Assembly: GCF_019263585.2 (NCBI RefSeq) | Contig: NZ_JADQDF010000001.1 | Coordinates: 1,426,001-1,490,000, forward strand | Source: Pseudonocardia oceani | GTDB taxonomy: Bacteria; Actinomycetota; Actinomycetes; Mycobacteriales; Pseudonocardiaceae | Direction of reading: 5' to 3' | DNA: 64,000 bases | Part shown: one piece after another, positions 1-11,800 of the stretch | Layout: every line of letters starts with the position of its first letter | Position numbering within the stretch: position 1 is the stretch's first letter | Position numbers and translations under genes: made by a program | The notes under the pieces: generated by a model | Databases searched by the model: none | What the model saw: the letters and a program-made list of their open reading frames with translations, nothing else | Told to the model about the DNA's origin: nothing

Positions 1-1445
1 TGCCCCGCAGCCCGGCGCTGCTCACCGCCTACCACCCGACGGCGTTCGACGAGGCCGTCAGCGAGGGCGGCACCGTCCTGCCGCACTACGGCTTCCTGTT
101 CCGTGCGCTCGACCGCATGGGCCCGCGCGGGATGGTCGCCGCGGAGAGCGCGCTGCGCACCGAGCAGCGGGCCCGGGGCGTCACCTTCCGCGTCGGCGAC
201 GGCGAGCCCGACCGGCTTTTCCCGCTGGACCTGGTGCCCCGGATCGTCACCGCCGAGGAGTGGTCCGGGCTCAGCGACGGGCTGGCGCAGCGGGTCCGCG
301 CGCTGGAGGCGTTCGTCCGGGACGTCTACGGCGAGCGGCGGATCGTCGCCGACGGTGTCGTGCCGGAGGCGGTGGTCGCGAACGCTCCGGGCTGGAGCCG
401 CCTGGGCAAGCTCTGCCCCGCCGACGCCGTGCGGATCGCGGTGGCCGGCATCGACCTGGTGCGCGACCGCGCCGACCACTGGCTCGTGCTGGAGGACAAC
501 CTCCGCGTGCCGTCCGGCATCGGCTACTCGATCACGAGCCGGCGCCTGATCCGCAGCGTGATGCCCGACCTGGAGCCGCCCGCGGGCGTCGTCGGGCTGG
601 AGCCGGTGCCCGGGCGCCTGCGCTCCGCGCTGCTCTCGGCCACCGAGCCCGACGAGCCCGGCGCCGACGAGGTCGCGCTGCTCTCGCAGGGGCCGGCCGA
701 CTCCGCGTACTTCGAGCACCGCCTGCTCGCCGACCAGATGGGCGTGCCGCTGGTGACCCCGCGGGAGCTGCAGGTCACCGAGGAGGGCGTGTACCTCGTC
801 GGCACCGGGGCGCGCCGCCGGCTCTCCGCGCTCTACCGCCGGATCGACGAGAGCGCCCTGATGGCCGCGCGCGGCGCCGACCAGCGGCCCGTCGGGCGGG
901 CGATCGGCAACGCGGTCGCCCGTGGCACGGTCGCGCTGCTCAACGCGCTGGGCAACGGCGTCGCCGACGACAAGCTCGTCTACGCCTACGTCCCCGAGAT
1001 GATCGCCTACTACCTCGGCGAGCCGGTGCTGCTCGCCAACGTCCCCACCTACCCCTGCGTCGACGCCGACCGCCGCGCCGAGGTGCTCGACCGCCTCGAC
1101 CAGCTCGTCCTCAAGCCCGTCGACGGCTACGGCGGGCAGGGCATCGTCATCGGCCCGCACGCCGACCGCGCCGAGCTGGCCGAGGTGGCGGAGGCGATCC
1201 GGCAGGACCCCGGGGGCTGGGTGGCGCAGGACCTCGTCTCCCTCTCGACCCACCCCACCTTCGCCGGCGACAAGCTCGAGCCGCGGGCGGTCGACCTGCG
1301 GGCGTTCGTGCTGCAGTCGCGCCACGGGGACGGCGCGCAGGTGGAGGTGCTGCCCGCCGCGCTGAGCCGGGTCGCCCCGGCCGGCAGCATGATCGTCAAC
1401 TCCTCGCGCGGGGGCGGGGCGAAGGACACCTGGGTGCTGCGCTGA
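1..1445 (+). CDS. Circularly permuted type 2 ATP-grasp ligase (5' end at window edge)
   Basis: An ATP-grasp protein of the circularly permuted DUF404/DUF407 type, expected to form a peptide or amide bond from a carboxylate, an amine and ATP. Family landmarks are visible: a start-proximal TAYHPTAFDEAVSEGG, then DSAYFEHRLLADQMGVPLV, ALYRRIDE, NALGNGVADDKLVYAYVPE, the nucleotide-binding LKPVDGYGGQGI and a C-terminal GGGAKDTWVL. The reading frame is open from base 3. The codon covering bases 0-2 ends in TG, so the true start may lie one base outside the window. There is no alpha-E domain after the ATP-grasp part. It sits 61 bp upstream of a glutamine amidotransferase and an S9 peptidase, which suggests all three act on one small peptide. 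Family is certain, substrate unknown. Confidence 0.9.
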   Translation, partial: PRSPALLTAYHPTAFDEAVSEGGTVLPHYGFLFRALDRMGPRGMVAAESALRTEQRARGVTFRVGDGEPDRLFPLDLVPRIVTAEEWSGLSDGLAQRVRALEAFVRDVYGERRIVADGVVPEAVVANAPGWSRLGKLCPADAVRIAVAGIDLVRDRADHWLVLEDNLRVPSGIGYSITSRRLIRSVMPDLEPPAGVVGLEPVPGRLRSALLSATEPDEPGADEVALLSQGPADSAYFEHRLLADQMGVPLVTPRELQVTEEGVYLVGTGARRRLSALYRRIDESALMAARGADQRPVGRAIGNAVARGTVALLNALGNGVADDKLVYAYVPEMIAYYLGEPVLLANVPTYPCVDADRRAEVLDRLDQLVLKPVDGYGGQGIVIGPHADRAELAEVAEAIRQDPGGWVAQDLVSLSTHPTFAGDKLEPRAVDLRAFVLQSRHGDGAQVEVLPAALSRVAPAGSMIVNSSRGGGAKDTWVLR

Positions 1446-1506
1446 TCGAACCGATCCCTGCCACCCCGTTCACACGACGGAAACATTCGGCGGAGACGCT
1501 GTCGGC

Positions 1507-3285
1507 ATGTGCGGTATCGCGGGAGAGATGAGCTGGCGGGGCGCCGCGGACGTGGAGGCCGTGGCCCGGATCACCGCGGCCATGGAGCCGCGGGGCCCGG
1601 ACGGGTCGGGCGTGCACGCGAGCGGCCCGATCGCGCTCGGCCACCGCCGGCTGAAGATCATCGACCTGTCCGAGCGCGGGTCGCAGCCGATGGTCGACCC
1701 CGAGCTGGGGCTGGCCGCGGTGTTCAACGGCTGCATCTACAACTACCGCGAGCTGCGCGTCGAGCTCGAGGGCCACGGCTACCGCTTCTTCTCCGACTCC
1801 GACACCGAGGTCCTGCTCAAGGCGTTCCACCGCTGGGGCGCGGCCTGCGTCGAGCACTTCCTGGGCATGTTCGCCTTCGCCGTGGCCGAGCGCGACACCG
1901 GCGTGCTGGTGCTGGGCCGCGACCGGCTGGGCATCAAGCCGCTGTACCTGGCCGAGGGGCCGGGGCGGCTGCGGTTCGCGTCGTCGCTGCCGGCGCTGCT
2001 CGCGGGTGGGGGCGTCGACACCTCGATCGACCCGGTCGCCCTGCACCACTACATGAGCTTCCACGCGATCGTCCCGGCGCCGCGCACGATCCTTCACGGG
2101 GTGCGCAAGCTGCCGCCCGCGACCGTCCGCACGGTGAAGCCGGACGGTTCGTCGACCGAGCACGTCTACTGGCGCCCGCAGCACGTCCGCCGCCCCGCCG
2201 ACGCCGGGATGGACGCCCGCGACTGGGCCGACGCCACGCTGGAGGCGCTGCGCCTGGCCGTGCGCCGCCGGATGGTCGCCGACGTGCCGGTCGGCGTGCT
2301 GCTCTCGGGCGGGCTGGACTCCTCGCTCGTCGTCGCCCTGCTCGCCGAGGAGGGCCAGACCGGGCTCAAGACGTTCAGCGTCGGGTTCCACGCCGCGGGC
2401 GGGGAGTCGGGCGACGAGTTCGTCTACTCCGACCTCGTGGCCGAGCACTTCTCCACCGACCACCGCCAGATCCTCGTCGACCCGGCCCGGATGCTGCCCG
2501 CCGTCGACGCGACGGTCGCGGCGATGGCCGAGCCGATGGTCAGCCACGACTGCGTCGCGTTCCACCTGCTGTCCGAGGAGGTCGCGAAGGACGTCACCGT
2601 CGTGCAGTCCGGGCAGGGCGCCGACGAGGTGCTGGCCGGCTACAGCTGGTACCCGCCGCTGGACGGGGTCTCGCGCGACCGGGCCGTCGACGCCTACCTC
2701 GCCGGGTTCGCCGACCGCCCGCACGCCGACATGGCCTCGGTGCTGCAGCCTCAGTGGCTGCTCGACCACGACCCGAGCCGCGCGTTCGTCGAGGCCCACT
2801 TCGCCGAGCCCGGAGCCGACGGCACGCTGGACGCGGCCCTGCGCATCGACTCCACCGTCATGCTGGTCGACGACCCGGTGAAGCGCGTCGACAACATGAC
2901 GATGGCGTGGGGCCTGGAGGCGCGCGTACCGTTCCTCGACCACGAGCTCGTCGAGCTCGCCGCGGCCTGCCCGCCCGAGCACAAGCTCGCGCTCGGCGGG
3001 AAGGGCGTCCTGAAGTCCGCGGCCCGCGGCGTCGTCCCCGACGGCATCATCGACCGCCCCAAGGGGTACTTTCCCGTTCCGGCCATCCGGCACCTGTCGG
3101 GGCCGTTCCTCGACCGCGTCCGCGACGCCGTCACCGACCCGGTGGCCGTCCGCCGGGGCCTCGCCCGGCCCGAGTGGATCGCGGAGATGCTGGCCGACCC
3201 GAACACGACCCGCACCAACCTGGGCTCCAACGCGTTGTGGCAGGTAGCGCTGCTGGAGATGTGGTTGCAGGAGAGGGGGATCTGA
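1507..3285 (+). CDS. Asparagine synthase-like glutamine amidotransferase (N-acetylglutaminylglutamine amidotransferase type)
   Basis: Two-domain AsnB-type amidotransferase of 592 residues. The N-terminal nucleophile Cys follows the initiator Met directly (MCGIAGEMSW), giving a class II glutaminase. The synthase domain has the pyrophosphate loop LLSGGLDSS near residue 265. The stretch TFSVGFHAAGGESGDEF followed by EHFSTDHRQI is what I associate with the amidotransferase of the N-acetylglutaminylglutamine amide (NAGGN) osmolyte trio rather than with true asparagine synthetase. In the usual trio the partners are a GNAT/ATP-grasp fusion and an M42 peptidase. Here they are a permuted ATP-grasp ligase and an S9 peptidase, so the product may be a different amidated peptide. 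The stop overlaps the next gene. Confidence 0.9.
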   Translation: MCGIAGEMSWRGAADVEAVARITAAMEPRGPDGSGVHASGPIALGHRRLKIIDLSERGSQPMVDPELGLAAVFNGCIYNYRELRVELEGHGYRFFSDSDTEVLLKAFHRWGAACVEHFLGMFAFAVAERDTGVLVLGRDRLGIKPLYLAEGPGRLRFASSLPALLAGGGVDTSIDPVALHHYMSFHAIVPAPRTILHGVRKLPPATVRTVKPDGSSTEHVYWRPQHVRRPADAGMDARDWADATLEALRLAVRRRMVADVPVGVLLSGGLDSSLVVALLAEEGQTGLKTFSVGFHAAGGESGDEFVYSDLVAEHFSTDHRQILVDPARMLPAVDATVAAMAEPMVSHDCVAFHLLSEEVAKDVTVVQSGQGADEVLAGYSWYPPLDGVSRDRAVDAYLAGFADRPHADMASVLQPQWLLDHDPSRAFVEAHFAEPGADGTLDAALRIDSTVMLVDDPVKRVDNMTMAWGLEARVPFLDHELVELAAACPPEHKLALGGKGVLKSAARGVVPDGIIDRPKGYFPVPAIRHLSGPFLDRVRDAVTDPVAVRRGLARPEWIAEMLADPNTTRTNLGSNALWQVALLEMWLQERGI

Positions 3286-5114
3286 TCGCCGAGCCCACCG
3301 GGCCCACCACCGGCCCCACCAGCTACCTCGACGCCGTCACGGCACCGGACGGCGGTTCCCTGACGTGGGTGTCCGACGCGTCCGGGCGCCCCCGCGCGTG
3401 GACGGCCGCCTTCGACGGCCTCGCGCTGGGCCCCGCCCGGCCCGTGCCGCAGTTCGACGAGGACGTGCAGGCGCTGAGCTGGTCGCCTGACGGCCTGTGG
3501 CTCGCGGCGCAGCTCGCCCCCGGCGGCGGCGAGCGCACGCGCGTGCGCCTGATCGGCCCCGACGGGCCCGTCGAGATCGCGCCGGCGGCGCGGGCGGTCA
3601 CGCTCGGGTCCTGGTCGAAGGGCTGCGGGCGGCTCGGCGTCACGATCCTGGGCGACGACGGCGACGGCCAGGCGTGCCTCGTCGACGTCCGCGACGGCAC
3701 CTCCACGGTCCTCGCCTCCGGCCCCGCCGCGCGGGTCTGCGCGGTCAGCGGCGACGGGAAGCGCGCGGTCGTGCGGCTGGGCCGGCGCGGGGCGCGCGAG
3801 CTCGAGCTCGTCGACCTGCGCTCGGGCCTGCGCACGCCGCTGCTGCCCGGCGGCGGCGCCGTCGTCGCCGACGCCCGGTTCGACCGCTCCCGCCTCTACG
3901 TCCACACCGACGCCGGCCACGACCGGCCGGTGCTGCTCGCCGTCGACCTGCGCGGCCGCTCGGCCACCCGCGTCATCGCCGCGCGCGACGACGCCGACCT
4001 CGACGTCGTCGCGATGGACCCGGAGGCGTCGCGGCTCACGCTCGTCTGGAACGTCGACGGGCGCAGCGAGCTGGAGCTGCTCGACCTGCGGTCCGGGCGG
4101 GCCGAGCCGCTCACCGCGCCCGCCGGCGACGTCGTCACCTCCGTGGCCTTCACCCGCGACGGGCGCGCGCTGCTCGTCGGCAGCGAGGGCCCGGCGGTGC
4201 CGCCGCGGGTCTCGCACGTGCCGCTGTGGCCCGGCGGGGTCGCGGCGCCGCTGCTGGCCGACGCGCCGCCGCCCGGGCTCGTCGAGCCCGACCTGGAGCG
4301 CTTCACCGCCGAGGACGGGCTGCCCCTGACGGGCTGGATGTTCCGCCCGCGCACCACGCCCGGCGCCCCCGGGGCGCGACGCCCGCTCGGCCCGGTGCCG
4401 GTGCTGCTGTGGCTGCACGGCGGGCCGGAGTGGCAGGAGCGGCCGGTGTGGCAGCCGCTGTTCCAGTCACTGCTCGCCGCCGGGATCGCGGTGTTCGCGC
4501 CGAACGTGCGCGGCTCCACCGGCTACGGCCGCGCGTTCGTCTCGGCCGACGACGGCCCGCGGCGCCACCGGTCGATCACCGACGTGCGCGCCGCGGTGCG
4601 GTTCCTCGTCGACTCCGGGCACGCCGACCCCGCGCGCGTCGGTGTGGCCGGGCGCTCCTACGGCGGCTACCTGACGCTCGTCGCGCTGGCCTGGTACCCG
4701 GAGCTGTTCGTCGTCGGCGTCGACGTGTGCGGCATGTCCGACCTGCACACCTTCTACCGCGACACCGAGCCGTGGATCGCGACGGCGGCCACCACCGAGT
4801 ACGGCGACCCGTCCACGCAGGCGGCCCTGCTGCGCGACCTGTCCCCCATCCACCGCGTCGACCGGATCACCGCGCCCCTGCTGGTCGTGCACGGCGAGGA
4901 GGACACGAACGTGCCGCTCGGCGAGGCGTCGCAGATCGTCGCAGCCCTGCGCGAGCGCGGCCGGGCGCCGGGGTTCCTGCTGTTCCCGGGCGAGGGCCAC
5001 GAGGTGCGCGGGGTCGAGAACCGGGAGCGGTTCGTCGACGAGGTCGTGCGGTGGGTGTCGGGCCCGCTGCTGGACGCGGACCTCGACGTCATCGACGGCC
5101 GAAGGACTGGATGA
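3282..5114 (+). CDS. S9 family (prolyl oligopeptidase-type) peptidase
   Basis: A serine peptidase with an N-terminal beta-propeller-like half (repeated W-S-P-D-G and L-D-L-R-S-G motifs, about residues 1-330) and a C-terminal alpha/beta hydrolase half. The triad is readable: Ser near residue 459 in GRSYGGY, Asp near 541 in GEEDTNVP and His near 573 in GEGHEV. It probably hydrolyses the peptide made by the two upstream genes, as peptidases do in related amidoligase clusters. Start choice is unusual. An AGGAG at 3269-3273 sits 8 nt before a CTG at 3282 that overlaps the upstream stop as CTGA. The nearest in-frame alternative is a GTG at 3261 with poor Shine-Dalgarno spacing. Its 3' end overlaps the convergent kinase gene by 26 bp. 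Confidence 0.88.
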   Translation: MIAEPTGPTTGPTSYLDAVTAPDGGSLTWVSDASGRPRAWTAAFDGLALGPARPVPQFDEDVQALSWSPDGLWLAAQLAPGGGERTRVRLIGPDGPVEIAPAARAVTLGSWSKGCGRLGVTILGDDGDGQACLVDVRDGTSTVLASGPAARVCAVSGDGKRAVVRLGRRGARELELVDLRSGLRTPLLPGGGAVVADARFDRSRLYVHTDAGHDRPVLLAVDLRGRSATRVIAARDDADLDVVAMDPEASRLTLVWNVDGRSELELLDLRSGRAEPLTAPAGDVVTSVAFTRDGRALLVGSEGPAVPPRVSHVPLWPGGVAAPLLADAPPPGLVEPDLERFTAEDGLPLTGWMFRPRTTPGAPGARRPLGPVPVLLWLHGGPEWQERPVWQPLFQSLLAAGIAVFAPNVRGSTGYGRAFVSADDGPRRHRSITDVRAAVRFLVDSGHADPARVGVAGRSYGGYLTLVALAWYPELFVVGVDVCGMSDLHTFYRDTEPWIATAATTEYGDPSTQAALLRDLSPIHRVDRITAPLLVVHGEEDTNVPLGEASQIVAALRERGRAPGFLLFPGEGHEVRGVENRERFVDEVVRWVSGPLLDADLDVIDGRRTG

Positions 5115-6609
5115 CCGCCCCGCCGCCCTCCTCGGCGACGACGAACCGGTAGCCCTCGCTCGAGCTCCCGCCGTCGCGCGGGTCGAACACCACCGTGGCG
5201 TCGACGACGCCGTCGCCGGCCGAGCGCGCGTCCTGCAGCGTCACCGACTCCATGCCGGCGTAGAAGTTGTCGTACCCCGACCTCCCGCCCGACGCCGACT
5301 GCGCCTGCGGGCTGAGCAGCGCCCAGGCGGAGTCGGTGTCGCCGGGCAGCAGCGAGTAATAGCCCTGCACGAACGACACCGCGTCGACCGGGGCCGCCGA
5401 GGACTCGGTGGTGGTGGGCGTGGGGGTCGGCGTCGGCGTGGTGGTCGACGGCGCCGTCGTGGTGGTCGTGGCCGGCTCGGTGGTCGGGGCGGGCTCCGAC
5501 GTCGGCGTGGCCGGGACCTGCGCCTCCGGTGTGCCCGCCGACTGGTTGAGCAGCACGGCCGTGACGATCCCGCCGGCGACGAGCAGCGCGGCCAGCACAC
5601 CGGCGAGCACCGCGGTGCGGCGGCGGCGCGGGCGCGCGGGGGCGGACGCGGGCGCGGCGGAGGCCGCCCCGACGACGGTGCCCGGGTTCGGCTCCGCGCC
5701 GCGCGGCGGCAGGACCGCCGCCGTCCGGACCGTCGGGCGCGGGGCAACCACGGTGGTCGCCGTGTACTCGTCCTTGCCCGTCGCGACGAGGGCGAGCTGG
5801 TCGCGGGCCTGCGCGGCCGTCGGGCGGTCCTCCGGCTCCTTGGCCAGCAGCCGCATCAGCACGGGCATGAGCGGACCGGCCTGCTCCGGCGGGTCGACCT
5901 CGCCGGTGGCGACCTTGTGCAGCAGCGCGTACGCGTTCTCGTCGAGCCCGAAGGGCGGGATGCCCTCGACGGCCGCGTACAGCGTGGCGCCCAGCGCGAA
6001 GACGTCCGACGGCGCCGCGGGCTCGCGGCCGCGCGCGATCTCCGGGGCGAGGAAGGCGGGGGTGCCCGCGATGAGGCCGGTGCGGGTGAGCTGCACGTCG
6101 TCGACGGCGCGGGAGACGCCGAAGTCGGTGAGCTTGACCCGCCCGTCCTCGCCGATCAGGACGTTGCCCGGCTTGACGTCGCGGTGCACGACCCCCGCCA
6201 GGTGCGCGGCGGCGAGCCCGTCGGCGACCTGGCGGCCCATGTCGGCGGCCGCCCGCGGCTCCATCGGGCCCTTGCTGGCCAGCACCTGGGCCAGCGACTG
6301 CGAGGGCAGGTACTCCATCACCAGCCACGGGCGGTCCTCGTGGATGACGACATCGAACATGCTGATGACGTGCGCGTGCTGCAGCCGCGCCCCGATCCGG
6401 CCCTCCCGCATCAGGCGCTGGCGGGCCTCCTCGGCCCCCTCCGCCCCGTTGCCGCGCGAGGCGGCCGCGAGCAGCTCCTTGAGGGCGACGGGCCGGTTGA
6501 GCAGCTCGTCGGTGCCCCGCCACACCGCTCCCATGGCCCCGGCACCGATCCGCTCCTCGAGGCGGTACCGGTCGCCGATGCGGGTCGGGGGGTCCTCGGG
6601 CGCGTTCAT
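5089..6609 (-). CDS. Transmembrane Ser/Thr protein kinase (PknB type)
   Basis: Eukaryotic-type kinase of 506 residues. The cytoplasmic kinase domain (about 15-280) has the glycine loop IGAGAMGAVW, the ATP lysine at about residue 44 (VALKE), catalytic HRDVKPGN with Asp near 144, and TDFG. A juxtamembrane stretch leads to one membrane helix at about 330-355. A Thr/Pro/Glu-rich stalk and a folded extracellular domain of about 100 residues follow, the latter with no PASTA repeats and no family I recognise. It probably senses an external cue and phosphorylates cytoplasmic proteins. I chose the ATG at 6609 because the kinase domain starts just after it and upstream in-frame sequence is basic, non-conserved-looking text. 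A GTG directly precedes it. Confidence 0.9.
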   Translation of the reverse strand: MNAPEDPPTRIGDRYRLEERIGAGAMGAVWRGTDELLNRPVALKELLAAASRGNGAEGAEEARQRLMREGRIGARLQHAHVISMFDVVIHEDRPWLVMEYLPSQSLAQVLASKGPMEPRAAADMGRQVADGLAAAHLAGVVHRDVKPGNVLIGEDGRVKLTDFGVSRAVDDVQLTRTGLIAGTPAFLAPEIARGREPAAPSDVFALGATLYAAVEGIPPFGLDENAYALLHKVATGEVDPPEQAGPLMPVLMRLLAKEPEDRPTAAQARDQLALVATGKDEYTATTVVAPRPTVRTAAVLPPRGAEPNPGTVVGAASAAPASAPARPRRRRTAVLAGVLAALLVAGGIVTAVLLNQSAGTPEAQVPATPTSEPAPTTEPATTTTTAPSTTTPTPTPTPTTTESSAAPVDAVSFVQGYYSLLPGDTDSAWALLSPQAQSASGGRSGYDNFYAGMESVTLQDARSAGDGVVDATVVFDPRDGGSSSEGYRFVVAEEGGGAVIQSFGRR

Positions 6610-6701
6610 CACCCGCAAGGGTAGCGAGCGATCCTGGACACACCGACCGCGCGGCCCCCACCCGCCCGCTCGACCCCCTCCCCCGGCCCTCCGGGCCCGG
6701 C

Positions 6702-6757
6702 GATCACGGGCGGGTGGTCGTGGTGGGTGGTCCACCGGCGGCCGTCGGCCCGTGATC
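6702..6757. repeat. Spaced 10-bp inverted repeat upstream of the kinase gene
   Basis: GATCACGGGC at 6702-6711 is repeated in inverted form as GCCCGTGATC at 6748-6757, with a G/T-rich spacer holding two GTGGTC-like copies. It lies about 95 bp upstream of the kinase start in the 273-bp gap between two minus-strand genes. It could be an operator or part of a terminator. No promoter elements are convincing. Confidence 0.35.
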
Positions 6758-6810
6758 ATCGGGGTGGGACGGGCGTCGAGGGGGCGGCGGGTGCGCACCG
6801 CTCCTCCGGC

Positions 6811-6880
6811 CGCCGCACACCGGTTCCGACCCCCGCACACCCACTGCAGTCGGTGTGTGGCGGCTGGGACCGGTGTGCGG
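6811..6880. terminator. Nested palindromic terminator-like structure after the Rpf-fusion gene
   Basis: CCGCACACCGGT at 6813-6824 pairs with ACCGGTGTGCGG at 6869-6880. Between them a second, imperfect palindrome is centred on CTGCAG at about 6844-6849. The structure begins 2 bp past the stop codon of the minus-strand gene that ends at 6883, the right place for a Rho-independent-like terminator without a strong U tract, as is common in very GC-rich actinomycetes. Confidence 0.6.
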
Positions 6881-6882
6881 GG

Positions 6883-10422
<3,540 letters not shown>

Positions 10423-10597
10423 GCCCCGATCCTCACACGCCCGGCCGGGTGACGTCGCGACGACCGTTCGGCGCACCGATCCCGGCACCCGGGTACAGGC
10501 GGGCCGAACCGGGCGGGAGATCGCCGGACGGCCTCCTCACCGGGGCCGGAGCAGGAGGACCATCGGGGGCGACGACGTCGACCGGTTGGGAGATGCG

Positions 10598-11032
10598 ATG
10601 AAGATCGCCGACATCCTCGCTACCAAGGGCCGGACGGTGCACTCCGTCCTCCCGTTCCGCACCGTGACCGAGGTGGCCAGACGCCTCGACGACCTCGGCG
10701 TCGGCGCCGTGCTGGTCTGCGACGAGCACCGCACCGTCCGCGGCATCGTGTCCGAGCGCGACATCGTGCGGGCGCTCGCGCGGCAGGGCGCGGCGCTGCT
10801 GGACCGGCCGGTGTCCGAGGTGATGACGCGCAAGGTCCGCACGTGCGGCTCGCAGGAGACGGTGGCGCGCGCCATGTCGCAGATGACCGCGGGCCGCCAC
10901 CGGCACCTGCCCGTCGTCGACGACGGCCGCCTCGTGGGCATGGTCAGCATCGGCGACCTGGTCAAGCACCGCCTGCGCGAGATGGAGATGGAGACGGGCG
11001 TGCTGCGCGACGTCGTCATCGCCCGCTCGTAG
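10598..11032 (+). CDS. CBS-domain pair protein
   Basis: A 144-residue protein made almost only of two CBS repeats (about 5-60 and 75-130). Typical cores are visible: GAVLVCDEHRTVRGIVSERD in the first and GRHRHLPVVDDGRLVGMVS in the second. Such stand-alone Bateman modules bind adenosine nucleotides and often regulate a partner enzyme or channel, which is not identifiable here. The start has a good GGGAG at 10588-10592, 5 nt before the ATG. It is transcribed away from the aldehyde dehydrogenase, with about 175 bp between their starts. Confidence 0.9.
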   Translation: MKIADILATKGRTVHSVLPFRTVTEVARRLDDLGVGAVLVCDEHRTVRGIVSERDIVRALARQGAALLDRPVSEVMTRKVRTCGSQETVARAMSQMTAGRHRHLPVVDDGRLVGMVSIGDLVKHRLREMEMETGVLRDVVIARS

Positions 11033-11040
11033 GAGCGGGC
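11021..11040 (+). terminator. Hairpin with the CBS gene stop codon in its loop
   Basis: GCCCGCTC at 11021-11028 pairs with GAGCGGGC at 11033-11040, and the 4-nt loop GTAG holds the TAG stop of the CBS gene. It lies between convergent genes and probably acts as a compact terminator. Confidence 0.6.
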
Positions 11041-11089
11041 CCGTCCGCAGGGGTCCCGACGCGGCAGGACCACCACGGGCGGCGCGGGA

Positions 11090-11698
11090 TCACGAGAAGT
11101 CGAGGTCCCCGCTGCGGGTCCGCTTCAGCTCGAAGAAGTAGGGGTAGCCGGCGAGCAGCACGGCACCGTCGAAGACCTTGCCGGCCTCCTCGCCCTTCGG
11201 GATCTTCGTGAGCACCGGGCCGAAGAACGCGACGCCGTCGATGTGGATCGTCGGCGTGCCGACATCCATGCCCACCGGGTCCATGCCGCGGTGGTGGCTC
11301 GCCTTGAGCTCCTCGTCGTACTCGGTGCTGGTGGCGGCGTCGGCGAGGGACTCGGGCAGCCCGACCTCGGCCAGCGCCTCCCTGATCACCACGTCGAAGT
11401 CCTTGATCCCCTGGTTGTGGATCCGGGTGCCCATCGCGGTGTAGAGCGGGAGCAGGACGTCGGGGCCCTTCTCCTGCGCGGCGGCGACGGCGACGCGCAC
11501 CGGCCCCCACGCCTTCTTCATCATCTCCTGGTACTCCTCGGGGAGGTCGCGCCCCTCGTTGAGCACCGCGAGGCTCATGACCTGCCACGACACCTCGACG
11601 TCGCGGACCTTCTCGACCTCGAGCATCCAGCGGGACGTGATCCAGGCGAAGGGGCAGAGCGGGTCGAACCAGAAGTCGACCTTGCTGGGTGTCGTCAT
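11090..11698 (-). CDS. DsbA-like thioredoxin-fold protein (mycothiol-dependent nitroreductase family)
   Basis: 202 residues of the DsbA/FrnE-like thioredoxin fold, closest in feel to mycobacterial Rv2466c, a mycothiol-dependent reductase. The N-terminus reads [18 protein letters not shown], the cis-Pro loop is [10 protein letters not shown], and the helical insert carries the charged [11 protein letters not shown] segment. The active site is CPFA rather than CxxC, so the resolving cysteine is absent and a monothiol mechanism (mixed disulfide with mycothiol) would be expected. The ATG at 11698 is set by the thioredoxin strand following at once. The gene is divergent from pepN across a 102-bp gap. 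Confidence 0.85.
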   Translation of the reverse strand: MTTPSKVDFWFDPLCPFAWITSRWMLEVEKVRDVEVSWQVMSLAVLNEGRDLPEEYQEMMKKAWGPVRVAVAAAQEKGPDVLLPLYTAMGTRIHNQGIKDFDVVIREALAEVGLPESLADAATSTEYDEELKASHHRGMDPVGMDVGTPTIHIDGVAFFGPVLTKIPKGEEAGKVFDGAVLLAGYPYFFELKRTRSGDLDFS

Positions 11699-11800
11699 GT
11701 CAGAGTCCAACCCCCGCGGGACCGGACCGATTCCCGGGCGTCGCCCCGACCCGTGTGGTGGGATGGCGCCCACCGCTCCCGAGAGAAGGTCGACTCCCGC

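Noticed and set aside
1509..3281. Extension of the S9 peptidase frame upstream through the amidotransferase gene
   Set aside because: That part is Arg/Pro/Ala-rich out-of-frame text over a recognisable amidotransferase; the peptidase begins at the overlap near 3282.
3497..5152. Long alternate plus-strand frame in the peptidase gene
   Set aside because: Composition is almost entirely Arg, Ala, Gly and Pro, as expected for a shifted frame of GC-rich DNA.
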